9,364 nucleotides of DNA from Bacteroidales bacterium (GTDB taxonomy: Bacteria; Bacteroidota; Bacteroidia; Bacteroidales; UBA10428), in contig JAFGVG010000094.1 in NCBI GenBank assembly GCA_016938095.1, positions 1 through 9,364 of the forward strand. The letters run 5' to 3'. The notes beneath the pieces were generated by a model. It had not been told where the DNA came from. It did not search any database and worked only from the letters and a program-made list of their open reading frames with translations. Below are positions 1 through 7,666 of this stretch, in pieces. Numbering within the stretch: the stretch's first letter is position 1; every line of letters begins with the position of its first letter. Position numbers and translations under genes: made by a program.

Positions 1-3000
1 CGAAATTTCACTTTCACAGTGGATAGCGTACAACGGACAGAGGAACCCGGAAAAGTTACCCTATTGTGGGATGCAACCAAGGAATATCCGGATATTAAGG
101 GATCATCCGATATTGATATGCCATCGCTGGCTGACTATAAAGTAATGGATGTAAGCGTTGTGCATGACCCAGAACAATACATACGCATCGCTTTCAGTGA
201 CCCCATAAAGAAAAACCAGGCATTTGACGGGTTAATCTACCTGAAAAATCACGAACCTATGGAATACACCGTTAAAGGAAATATTGTCATGGCCTATCCT
301 GAAAATCAACTGAACGGCAGTACAGAACTGACCATTGGACAAGGCCTTATGAACATTCTTGGGTATAAGTTAAAGGAACAATACACTACTGAAATATCAT
401 TCGAAGTACCAAAGCCTGCTGTAAGGCTTGTCGGGAAAGGGGTCATACTGCCTTCGTCAACAGGCATGTTCTTTCCTTTTGAGGCCGTTAATCTCGATGC
501 AGTGGATGTAAAAATCATCAAGATTTTTGAGAGCAATATAGGGCATTTTCTTCAGGTTAACCGGCTCGATGGCAGTAACCAGCTTAAACGGGCCGGAAAG
601 CTTGTGCATAAGGAAACCATTAAGCTTAACCACGCCCCGGCGGACCTGGGGAAATGGAACCGTTTCAGCATAGATCTTTCAAAACTGATTGAACCAGATC
701 CGGGCGCCATTTACCGTGTGGAAATATCTTTCCGCAAACGTTATTCACTTTATCCATGCGATGATGAGGAAACCACAGACGAAGCCGGAGAAGAAGCCAG
801 GGAAGAACACGAGGAAGAATATGAGGCATCCTACTGGGACTCCTATGAGGACTATTATGATGATTATTACTATTATAATGAGTATGGATATGATTATGAT
901 TGGGAAGAGCGCGACAATCCCTGTTCTCCGTCGTATTACACTCAGCAGCGTAACGTAGCACGTAACATACTGGCTTCCGATCTTGGACTTACCGCTAAGG
1001 CCGGTACCGATCAGACTGTATTTTGTGCCGTAACCAGTCTGGCATCCTCACAACCCATCGAAGGCGTCGAAGTAACGGTCTACAATTACCAGTTACAGCC
1101 GGTTGGTCAGGCCACTACCGATAAAAATGGTTTTGCCACCACAGCAGTATCGGAAAAGCCTTACCTGATGATTGCCAGACACGACAAACAAAGAGGCTAC
1201 CTGAAACTCGACGAAGGGTCGTCGCTTTCGCTGGCCATGTTTGACGTGACAGGGAACGCAGTTTCTAAGGGCATTAAGGCATTCATCTACGGTGAACGGG
1301 GAGTATGGCGACCCGGTGATACATTGTTTTTATCTTGCATCATTGAGGACAAGCAAAAGCGTTTGCCAGCAGCCCATCCTGTGGGTTTTGAGTTATTTAA
1401 TCCAAAAGGACAGCTTTTTGCACGCACTACCCGTACGTCGGGGGTGAACGGTTTTTATACCTGGCAGGTTCCCACAGGTCCCGATGTTCTTACCGGAAAT
1501 TGGAACCTTAAGGTAAAAATCGGTGGAACCACTTTCAACAAAAACATCAAAATCGAAACCATTAAACCCAACCGGCTGAAAATTAACCTCGACTTCAACG
1601 CCGATAAGCTTTATGCCAGCAACGCCAATCAGGCTGATCTTTCGGTAACCTGGTTACACGGTGCTGTGGCTTCGGGGTTACGTTCGGACATATCGGTGCG
1701 TTTCAGCACAGCACCAACGCTGTTTGAGAAATATACTGCCTATACTTTTACCGATCCGGCCAAGAAATTTGTTACCGAAGAGCAGGTGATTTTCGACCAG
1801 TCATTGAATGAGGCGGGACAGGCAAAAGTCACAGCCGATTTCAATATAGGCGATAATGCACCGGGTATGCTAATGGCAAATTTTACCACTCGGGTGTTTG
1901 AGAGAGGAGGCGATTTCAGTATCGACAGGTTCTCCATTCCGTATTCGCCTTACACGGCCTATGTAGGCATCCGTACTCCCGAAGGAGACAAGCGGGGCAT
2001 GTTGCTGACCGATACCACTCATTGGGTGGATGTTGTACTGCTCAATGAAAAGGGCTTCCCGGTTTCACGAAATAATCTGCAGGCTTATGTGTATAAACTC
2101 GACTGGCGTTACTGGTGGGAGTCATCGGGTGACGACCTGGCAGATTTCATTGGCAGTAACTATTATGAGCCACTGGTTTCCAAAACACTGACTGTTTCAA
2201 ACGGAAAGGGAAGATTTAATTTCAGGATAAAATACCCCGATTGGGGCCGGTTTTTTGTTAGGGTAGTTGATCCCGCGAGCGGACACTCGGCAGGCAGGAT
2301 TGTTTATATCGACTGGCCAGGTTGGGCCGGAAGGCCACTGCGGGATAATGCCGAAGCTGCAAGTATGCTTACGTTCAACGCCGACAAGGAAAAATATACC
2401 GTGGGTGAAACGGCCGAAATCACTATTCCTGCCAGTGGCAGCGGAAACGCATTGCTTACGGTCGAGTCCGGATCACGTATCCTTTCGAAGGAATGGCTTA
2501 CTGTAAGCGGGAACGAGATTCGTCACCGCATTCCCATCACCGCCGAAATGACGCCAAATGTATATGTTCACGTAAGTCTTATTCAGCCGCATGCCAAAAC
2601 CGAAAATGATATGCCCATGCGGTTGTACGGTGTTATTCCGCTTTTTGTTGAGGACGTGCAGACCAGGCTTAATCCGGTGATCAGTATGCCCGATGTGCTG
2701 GAACCTATGCAACAATATACGATTCAGGTAAGTGAAAAAAATAACCGCGACATGACTTATACACTCGCTGTTGTGGAAGAAGGACTTCTCGACCTGACCC
2801 GTTTCAAAACACCTGATCCGTGGGAAAAGTTTTATGCCCGCGAAGCCCTGGGCGTGAAAACCTGGGATATTTATGATTTGGTTATTGGCGCTTTTGGCGG
2901 TAAACTGGCCAGCATCCTTGGTATTGGAGGGGACGAGGAAGTGGGTGCCGATAAATCCGGTGAAAAGGCAAACCGTTTCAAACCTGTTGTTCAGTACCTG

Positions 3001-4986
3001 GGGCCCTTTACGCTAAAGGCCGAGAAAAAGAACAGCCACCGGATGGCTATGCCCAATTATGTCGGATCAGTGAGGGTGATGGTTGTCGCCGGTTACGAAG
3101 GCGCATACGGGAAAGCAGAAAAAACGGTTGCCGTTAAAAAGCCACTGATGGTACTGGCTACCTTACCCAGGGTGTTAGGTCCCGAAGAATCGGTTAAACT
3201 GCCGGTGACGGTTTTTGCCATGGACAACAAGGTGAAACAGGTTACCGTAAGCATTAAGACCAACGAATTACTGAAACCCGAAACATCCACCACCCAAACC
3301 TTAACTTTTGCACAACCCGGTGATAAAGTGGTCAGTTTTGACCTGAAAGTTGCTTCGGCAACAGGCGTAGGAAAGGTTCAGGTGACAGCTACAGGTGGCG
3401 GTAAAACAGCAACCTATGATATTGAACTCGATGTAAGGAATGCCAATCCGCGCGTTATTACCTCCGAGGGACTGGTATTGGAACAGGGTAAAACCAGCAC
3501 ACTGGCTTATACCCTGCCGGGTATGGAAAACACCAACACTGCGGTGCTCGAGGTATCAGGCATTCCGCCCATTGATGCCGAACGCAGGTTGAAGTTCCTG
3601 ATCGCCTATCCGCATGGTTGTATTGAACAGACAACTTCTGCTGTTTTTCCCCAATTGTATATCGACGACATTATGGAAGTGGATGAGCATACCCGCACAC
3701 GGATGGATGAGAACATCAAGGCCGGTATTCGGAAATTGCAGCGATTCCAGCTCTCGGGAGGTGCATTTTCTTATTGGCCCGGAAACAATGTACCCAATTC
3801 GTGGGGAACTTCCTACGCCGGACATTTTCTGCTTGAAGCCGAGAAACAAGGTTACGCAGTGCCTTCCGGCATGAAAGCGGGATGGCTTAAAGCCCAGCGT
3901 CAGATCGCACGTCAGTGGACCAACAGACAAATTGAGGATCCGTATTACCAATACGATCTCGAACAGGCATACCGCCTTTATACACTGGCCCTGGCCGGTA
4001 AACCCGAAATAAGTGCTATGAACCGTTTGCGCGAAACCCCAAACATTAGTGTACAGGCACGATGGCGGCTTGCTGCTGCATATGCCTTGAGCGGTCAAAC
4101 AACCATTGCCAACGAGATGATTGCACGTGAAAGTATTGAAATTAAACCTTATAATGCGTTGTCTTCAAGCTATGGTTCATTGGAACGGGATTGGGCCATG
4201 ATCCTTGAAACTTTAACACTGCTGAACGAGGAAGCCAGGGGAATGGTTTATGTCCGGAAAATTGCAGACGCACTGTCTTCGCCTCATTGGATGAGCACTC
4301 AAACCAGTGCATATTGTATGAAAGCAATTGCCGGATATGCCAAAGGGGGTCATGCCGGTAAAGTGGCTTTTACCTATAAAGCAAAAGATGGGAAGACTGT
4401 TCAGGTCGAAACCACAAAACCTATTTCCAAAAAAGACCTTACGCTGGCCCGGAATGCTAAAGAAGGTTCCATAACCTTGACGAACAGCAGTAAAGGCCCT
4501 CTTTATGCCCGGATTATCATGGAAGGTATTCCCAGGGCCGGAGAGGAGAAAACCTTCAGCAATAATCTTGTGGTGAATGTAAATTATGTTGATCTCAAGG
4601 GTCAGCCCATTAATGTGGGCCAGATTGCACAGGGAAGTGATTTTATGGCCGTGGTCTCGGTACATAATCCTTCCGCCTTTATTTTGCGCGATCTGGCACT
4701 GACACAGATATTTCCCGCAGGATGGGAAATTCGCAACAGCCGCATGGATAACCTGGAATTGCCGGCGAATCGCAATGCATTTTCGTATCAGGATATACGC
4801 GACGATCGTGTTTATACCTACTTCGATCTGCAGCGGGGGCAGACCAAAACTTATGCTGTACAGCTCAATGCTGCTTATTTGGGCAGGTATTACCTGGCCG
4901 GTCCTTATTGTGAGGCCATGTACGATAATAATTACGCGGCCCAGACCAAAGGGGAATGGGTGGAAGTAACAGAAACCGGAAAGTGA
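1..4986 (+). CDS. Alpha-2-macroglobulin family protein with thioester motif, N-terminus cut off by window edge
   Basis: This is a giant envelope protein of the bacterial alpha-2-macroglobulin family (relatives: E. coli YfhM/ECAM). The family traps attacking proteases: cleavage of a bait segment triggers a conformational change and covalent capture through an internal thioester. The frame is open from base 1, so the GTG at 19 is only an artefactual start; the signal peptide or lipobox lies outside. Visible length is 1661 residues. In order: N-terminal macroglobulin domains (to about nt 750), an Asp/Tyr-rich insert (757-924), a bMG3-like domain (about 970-1255), the MG2 hallmark YGERGVWRPGDTLF (1288-1329), further MG domains, a bait-region domain (about 2370-2870), then 'LGPF' and 'YVGSVRVMVVAG' (about 3000-3090). 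GCIEQ (3616-3630, Cys at 3619-3621) is the CxEQ thioester motif, followed by the helical thioester domain to about 4350 and a C-terminal bMG10-like domain. Domain borders are estimates by eye. No pbpC neighbour, often linked to this family, is seen on the right side; the left side is not visible. Family assignment is very secure; anti-protease function is inferred. Confidence 0.95.
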   Translation, partial: RNFTFTVDSVQRTEEPGKVTLLWDATKEYPDIKGSSDIDMPSLADYKVMDVSVVHDPEQYIRIAFSDPIKKNQAFDGLIYLKNHEPMEYTVKGNIVMAYPENQLNGSTELTIGQGLMNILGYKLKEQYTTEISFEVPKPAVRLVGKGVILPSSTGMFFPFEAVNLDAVDVKIIKIFESNIGHFLQVNRLDGSNQLKRAGKLVHKETIKLNHAPADLGKWNRFSIDLSKLIEPDPGAIYRVEISFRKRYSLYPCDDEETTDEAGEEAREEHEEEYEASYWDSYEDYYDDYYYYNEYGYDYDWEERDNPCSPSYYTQQRNVARNILASDLGLTAKAGTDQTVFCAVTSLASSQPIEGVEVTVYNYQLQPVGQATTDKNGFATTAVSEKPYLMIARHDKQRGYLKLDEGSSLSLAMFDVTGNAVSKGIKAFIYGERGVWRPGDTLFLSCIIEDKQKRLPAAHPVGFELFNPKGQLFARTTRTSGVNGFYTWQVPTGPDVLTGNWNLKVKIGGTTFNKNIKIETIKPNRLKINLDFNADKLYASNANQADLSVTWLHGAVASGLRSDISVRFSTAPTLFEKYTAYTFTDPAKKFVTEEQVIFDQSLNEAGQAKVTADFNIGDNAPGMLMANFTTRVFERGGDFSIDRFSIPYSPYTAYVGIRTPEGDKRGMLLTDTTHWVDVVLLNEKGFPVSRNNLQAYVYKLDWRYWWESSGDDLADFIGSNYYEPLVSKTLTVSNGKGRFNFRIKYPDWGRFFVRVVDPASGHSAGRIVYIDWPGWAGRPLRDNAEAASMLTFNADKEKYTVGETAEITIPASGSGNALLTVESGSRILSKEWLTVSGNEIRHRIPITAEMTPNVYVHVSLIQPHAKTENDMPMRLYGVIPLFVEDVQTRLNPVISMPDVLEPMQQYTIQVSEKNNRDMTYTLAVVEEGLLDLTRFKTPDPWEKFYAREALGVKTWDIYDLVIGAFGGKLASILGIGGDEEVGADKSGEKANRFKPVVQYLGPFTLKAEKKNSHRMAMPNYVGSVRVMVVAGYEGAYGKAEKTVAVKKPLMVLATLPRVLGPEESVKLPVTVFAMDNKVKQVTVSIKTNELLKPETSTTQTLTFAQPGDKVVSFDLKVASATGVGKVQVTATGGGKTATYDIELDVRNANPRVITSEGLVLEQGKTSTLAYTLPGMENTNTAVLEVSGIPPIDAERRLKFLIAYPHGCIEQTTSAVFPQLYIDDIMEVDEHTRTRMDENIKAGIRKLQRFQLSGGAFSYWPGNNVPNSWGTSYAGHFLLEAEKQGYAVPSGMKAGWLKAQRQIARQWTNRQIEDPYYQYDLEQAYRLYTLALAGKPEISAMNRLRETPNISVQARWRLAAAYALSGQTTIANEMIARESIEIKPYNALSSSYGSLERDWAMILETLTLLNEEARGMVYVRKIADALSSPHWMSTQTSAYCMKAIAGYAKGGHAGKVAFTYKAKDGKTVQVETTKPISKKDLTLARNAKEGSITLTNSSKGPLYARIIMEGIPRAGEEKTFSNNLVVNVNYVDLKGQPINVGQIAQGSDFMAVVSVHNPSAFILRDLALTQIFPAGWEIRNSRMDNLELPANRNAFSYQDIRDDRVYTYFDLQRGQTKTYAVQLNAAYLGRYYLAGPYCEAMYDNNYAAQTKGEWVEVTETGK
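757..924 (+). other. Cys-bounded acidic and Asp/Tyr-rich low-complexity insert inside the macroglobulin
   Basis: Between the cysteine codons at 757-759 (YPC) and 922-924 (NPC) the protein runs through a Glu/Asp-rich stretch (about 760-825) and then a Tyr/Asp stretch (820-897). In the latter, 12 of 26 codons are Tyr, including four in a row at 865-876. The DNA there is a near-monotonous mix of TAT and GAT codons. The two Cys could form a disulfide closing an extended loop between macroglobulin domains; that is inference. I have an impression that related Bacteroidota macroglobulins carry similar inserts at this place, but I could not align any. Confidence 0.7.
3616..3630 (+). other. Thioester motif GCIEQ of the macroglobulin
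   Basis: The codons GGT TGT ATT GAA CAG encode G-C-I-E-Q. In thioester-containing macroglobulins and complement proteins the Cys side chain and the Gln side chain of CxEQ form an internal thioester that reacts with target nucleophiles. The context (alternating hydrophobic residues, then a Tyr-Pro-His lead-in and a helical domain) matches the start of the thioester domain. Its presence puts this protein with the thioester-bearing, YfhM-like group rather than the group that has lost the motif. Confidence 0.9.
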
Positions 4987-4997
4987 TTATTTCCGGT
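4975..4997. terminator. Hairpin spanning two abutting convergent stop codons
   Basis: A perfect 8-bp inverted repeat (ACCGGAAA at 4975-4982, TTTCCGGT at 4990-4997) flanks a 7-base loop. The loop contains all of the macroglobulin stop TGA (4984-4986) and the carA stop, TAA on the minus strand (4987-4989). Neither side is followed by a clear T-run, so a classic Rho-independent terminator is not demonstrated. It may be a compact bidirectional 3'-end structure, since there is no spacer at all between the two genes. Confidence 0.5.
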
Positions 4998-6069
4998 AAC
5001 GGGCTACCAGTTCTATGAACTGATCAAAAAGAAATTCGGTGTCGCGTGGACCGCTTGATGCTTCGGGATGAAATTGGGTGGAGAAAAAAGGTTTGCTTTT
5101 ATGTTTCATTCCTTCATTGGTCTGATCATTCAGGTTGCTGAAAAGGGTTTCCCAGTCACCGGTTAATGTGTCGTTATCGATGGCAAAACCGTGATTCTGC
5201 GAAGTAATGTAAGCTTTATCGGTACCTAATAGCAAAACAGGCTGGTTATGACTGCGATGTCCGTATTTAAGTTTGTAAGTATCGGCGCCGGAGGCGAGAG
5301 CAAGTAACTGATTGCCCAGACATATGCCGTAAATGGGAATGTCCTGTTGCAAAGCTTTATTCAGATTGCCAATGGTGGTGGTACATTGCTTCGGATCACC
5401 GGGTCCGTTTGAAATAAAAAGCCCGTCATATTCTTCTTTCGAAATATCATAATCCCAGGGAACCAGGGTTACCGTGGTGTCGCGTTGAAGGAGATTACGA
5501 ATGATATTATACTTTACACCGCAGTCCACCAGCAGAATCCGGTACCTGCCATTGCCATAAACTTTTTTCTCACGCGTACTTACCTGTGCCACCAGGTTAT
5601 CAAGGTTGGGATCGTAAAAAGGAACATCTTGGTTGTCCACTATGATTTTGCCCAACATGGTTCCTTCTTCACGCAGGATTTTGGTTAATTCACGTGTATC
5701 GATCCCATATATGCCGGGTATCTCATATTCGGCAAGCCAGTCACCCAGGCTTTTGTTGGCATTCCAGTGACTGTATTCATCCGTGTAATCCGATACGACC
5801 AGCCCCGAAATATGCAACGCATAGGACTCAAAAAACTTGTACATCGAATCTTCGGTAAGATTTCCGGGAACGCCGTAATTGCCAACGATGGGGTAGGTGA
5901 GTACCAGAATCTGCCCTTTGTAGGATGGATCCGTAAGGCTTTCCGGATAGCCTGTCATGGCTGTATTAAATACTACCTCACCCGAAACCGATTTCTCATG
6001 TCCGAAAGAATAACCGTTGAATACCTTACCGTCTTCGAGTACCAGTTTAATGTCTATGCGTTTATTCAT
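4987..6069 (-). CDS. carA: Carbamoyl-phosphate synthase small subunit (glutaminase)
   Basis: This 360-residue cytoplasmic protein is the glutamine amidotransferase subunit of carbamoyl-phosphate synthase. It hydrolyses glutamine and passes ammonia to CarB, which makes carbamoyl phosphate for pyrimidine and arginine synthesis. The N-terminal CPSase small-chain domain (about residues 5-140) carries FNTAMTGYPESLTDPSY (residues 34-50). The class I GATase domain (about 177-357) carries the nucleophile Cys250 in GICLGNQ, and His334 and Glu336 in FHPEA, completing the triad. ISNGPGDP (219-226) and SQNHGFAID (290-298) are further family signatures. Length is close to the family norm (E. coli about 380). 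The ATG is preceded by AT-rich sequence and no Shine-Dalgarno, usual for Bacteroidota. carB is not adjacent: downstream is the convergent macroglobulin gene. The upstream thioredoxin-like gene ends 17 bases before, so the two are probably co-transcribed. No pyrimidine-responsive leader was recognised. Confidence 0.97.
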   Translation of the reverse strand: MNKRIDIKLVLEDGKVFNGYSFGHEKSVSGEVVFNTAMTGYPESLTDPSYKGQILVLTYPIVGNYGVPGNLTEDSMYKFFESYALHISGLVVSDYTDEYSHWNANKSLGDWLAEYEIPGIYGIDTRELTKILREEGTMLGKIIVDNQDVPFYDPNLDNLVAQVSTREKKVYGNGRYRILLVDCGVKYNIIRNLLQRDTTVTLVPWDYDISKEEYDGLFISNGPGDPKQCTTTIGNLNKALQQDIPIYGICLGNQLLALASGADTYKLKYGHRSHNQPVLLLGTDKAYITSQNHGFAIDNDTLTGDWETLFSNLNDQTNEGMKHKSKPFFSTQFHPEASSGPRDTEFLFDQFIELVARYRK

Positions 6070-6086
6070 TTATAATTAAGGTTATA

Positions 6087-7547
6087 TCAATTTAAAATGG
6101 AAGTAATGATGCCTTCTACCTGATCGGGACTGATCTTTTTCGCAATGATTTTTTTGTTTTCATCGAGGATATAAATCATGGGAGTAGCAATGATGTCATA
6201 CTTTACTTTAAAGTCGTATGAATAAGGATTCCAGGCATTTATCCAACCATATAATTTGTTTTTATTGACAAAATCAACCCATTTGACCTTGCCGTCTTCT
6301 CCAAATAGCGTGTTGATGGCCAGCACCTGCACGCCAAGTTGTTTCAGGCTTTTTTCGTAAAGTGTATGTAATTCAGGGACCATGGTTTTGCAATGGCCGC
6401 ATTCGGCTTCCCAAAACATCAGCACGGTGAATTTTGCTTCAACCCGATGGATGTTACCCTTGATACCCACATGCGGGAAACGTTTAAGGGCGGTATCGGA
6501 CAATGCGCTTTTAAAATGATCGGCCGGTACAAACATCAGCTCGGCATCGGGTGCCACTGCCCCGATAAGCAGCGGTTTGGCCTTTTCGGTACGGTCTTTC
6601 AGTTCTGCAATGAATTTGGGGTCGCTCCACCACGATTGATTTATGTAATACTTATCGGCAATGTGCACATGCACTGCATCCATACCCATGATGTTGCTTT
6701 TGCCGTAATAATTGAAAAGGGTAATCAGCATATACCGGAAAAGGGCCGAGTCATTTCGTGATTTTTCAATCAGCATATCCACCTGTGGGATTAAACTATC
6801 GGGAACCTGCGGAACAACCCTGTTCAGGTAAGTCATCACCTTGTCTTCGTAAAAAGGAGTGCGGAGCAGTCGAGGATCGCTTATATCAAAGTAATCGAAA
6901 TAGTGCGTGCGGTAATAATAGTACTGCCATGTCGAATCTATTTCACCCTTTTCGTTTTTTGGAGGATCGGGCACCTCTATATCCAGTGTAGCCCTCAGAA
7001 AGTCTGAAACGAAGTAATCCGGATGCTCTTTTTTAATGTTTTTGATGCGTGCTATCCTGTTTTCATTCAGCGTTTTTAGTGCATCCGATAACTTCTGCCG
7101 TTCATCGGCACTGACGACCTTTTTAAGTTGACGCGTAAGACTATCAGCTTCTGTTCGTAAATTTGTCATATACTTTTGAAAATCAAGAAATAGTTGATTT
7201 TCTTCAGCACCTTTGATAACCATGTTATGCAGAAAGTCGAGGGTATCGGTTTCAACCGAAAACACCTGGTCTTCTCCTATCAAAAGATCGAAATAACGCG
7301 AATTGGGAAGATAAACCAGATACATACCAACCGGAAGCTTTTTAGCGCCCTGGAACGTGCCATATCCTTTATCGTCGAGTTTAACCGTATCATCGGGGTA
7401 CATCGATTTACTGAGATAATGACCGAGGATGATTTGTTGATGGGTCAGACCATTGATTTTTATCCGGATTTCGTAACCCTGGCCCGAAACCAACATGGGA
7501 AGCATGATCAGGCCTAACAGCAGACAGAACCGTTGAATTTGCAACAT
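6087..7547 (-). CDS. Secreted thioredoxin-like (TlpA/redoxin type) protein with DUF4369- and DUF5106-like regions
   Basis: This is an exported 486-residue thiol-disulfide oxidoreductase candidate. Residues 1-22 form a signal peptide: Arg6, a hydrophobic core (about 8-20), and a likely cut after VSG. The residue after SG is Gln, not Cys, so it is probably not a lipoprotein. An N-terminal beta-rich part (about 24-115) resembles DUF4369. The middle helical, Tyr-rich part (about 120-310) resembles DUF5106. The C-terminal thioredoxin fold (about 325-486) has the active site FWEAECGHC, with Cys383 and Cys386 encoded at 6390-6401, and the cis-Pro signature ATP before a beta strand (MIYIL). CGHC is the PDI-like dipeptide, often linked to a more oxidising or isomerase-type potential than CGPC; this is inference for the present protein. 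Substrate is unknown. The start ATG is followed directly by the signal peptide and lies about 33-40 bases from a good -7 box. carA follows after 17 bases. Confidence 0.88.
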   Translation of the reverse strand: MLQIQRFCLLLGLIMLPMLVSGQGYEIRIKINGLTHQQIILGHYLSKSMYPDDTVKLDDKGYGTFQGAKKLPVGMYLVYLPNSRYFDLLIGEDQVFSVETDTLDFLHNMVIKGAEENQLFLDFQKYMTNLRTEADSLTRQLKKVVSADERQKLSDALKTLNENRIARIKNIKKEHPDYFVSDFLRATLDIEVPDPPKNEKGEIDSTWQYYYYRTHYFDYFDISDPRLLRTPFYEDKVMTYLNRVVPQVPDSLIPQVDMLIEKSRNDSALFRYMLITLFNYYGKSNIMGMDAVHVHIADKYYINQSWWSDPKFIAELKDRTEKAKPLLIGAVAPDAELMFVPADHFKSALSDTALKRFPHVGIKGNIHRVEAKFTVLMFWEAECGHCKTMVPELHTLYEKSLKQLGVQVLAINTLFGEDGKVKWVDFVNKNKLYGWINAWNPYSYDFKVKYDIIATPMIYILDENKKIIAKKISPDQVEGIITSILN

Positions 7548-7585
7548 GTTGTGATAGTTTAATGAATAAGGCTAAAGCGGCCGCG

Positions 7586-7617
7586 CAAAATTAATTATTA
7601 ATTGGTGAATATAAAAA
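7586..7617 (-). promoter_or_regulatory. Candidate Bacteroidota promoter for the thioredoxin-like gene and carA
   Basis: On the minus strand TAATTTTG (complement of 7586-7593) is a perfect match to the Bacteroidota -7 consensus TAnnTTTG. About 19 bases upstream the strand reads GTTTTT (complement of 7613-7618), a weak match to the -33 TTTG element. The predicted start would be near 7580, giving a leader of roughly 30-35 bases before the ATG at 7547. No Shine-Dalgarno was seen. Confidence 0.5.
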
Positions 7618-7622
7618 CGGGC

Positions 7623-7649
7623 TTGGCAACTGCCTATTTTTTATCTTTG
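7623..7649 (+). promoter_or_regulatory. Candidate Bacteroidota promoter for the polyprenyl synthase gene
   Basis: TATCTTTG (7642-7649) perfectly matches the -7 consensus TAnnTTTG. A TTG at 7623-7625 stands 16 bases upstream, slightly shorter than the usual 17-23 gap for a -33 element. The predicted start near 7655 leaves only about 12 bases before the ATG at 7667, so the message would have a very short leader without a Shine-Dalgarno sequence. Confidence 0.6.
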
Positions 7650-7666
7650 AACAAAAACCGTACCGT

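Noticed and set aside
19..21. GTG as start of the macroglobulin gene
   Set aside because: The frame is open to base 1, and the residues at this point fall inside an ongoing domain with no signal peptide; the real start is left of the window.
689..958. 89-codon plus-strand frame rich in Met and Ile
   Set aside because: It is the out-of-frame reading of the TAT/GAT codon stretch that encodes the Asp/Tyr insert; the Met/Ile bias follows from that composition.
3556..4098. 180-codon open frame on the minus strand opposite the macroglobulin thioester domain
   Set aside because: It lies wholly antisense to a well-supported domain, its sequence has no recognisable motif and irregular composition, and no promoter context was found; it is a codon-bias shadow.
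4213..4665. 150-codon open frame on the minus strand
   Set aside because: It is antisense to the C-terminal macroglobulin domains, with no family resemblance and no upstream signals.
7577..7584. GCGGCCGC palindrome as an operator
   Set aside because: It is a single 8-base palindrome with no second copy and no known Bacteroidota regulator site matching it; it is noted only as part of the promoter region.
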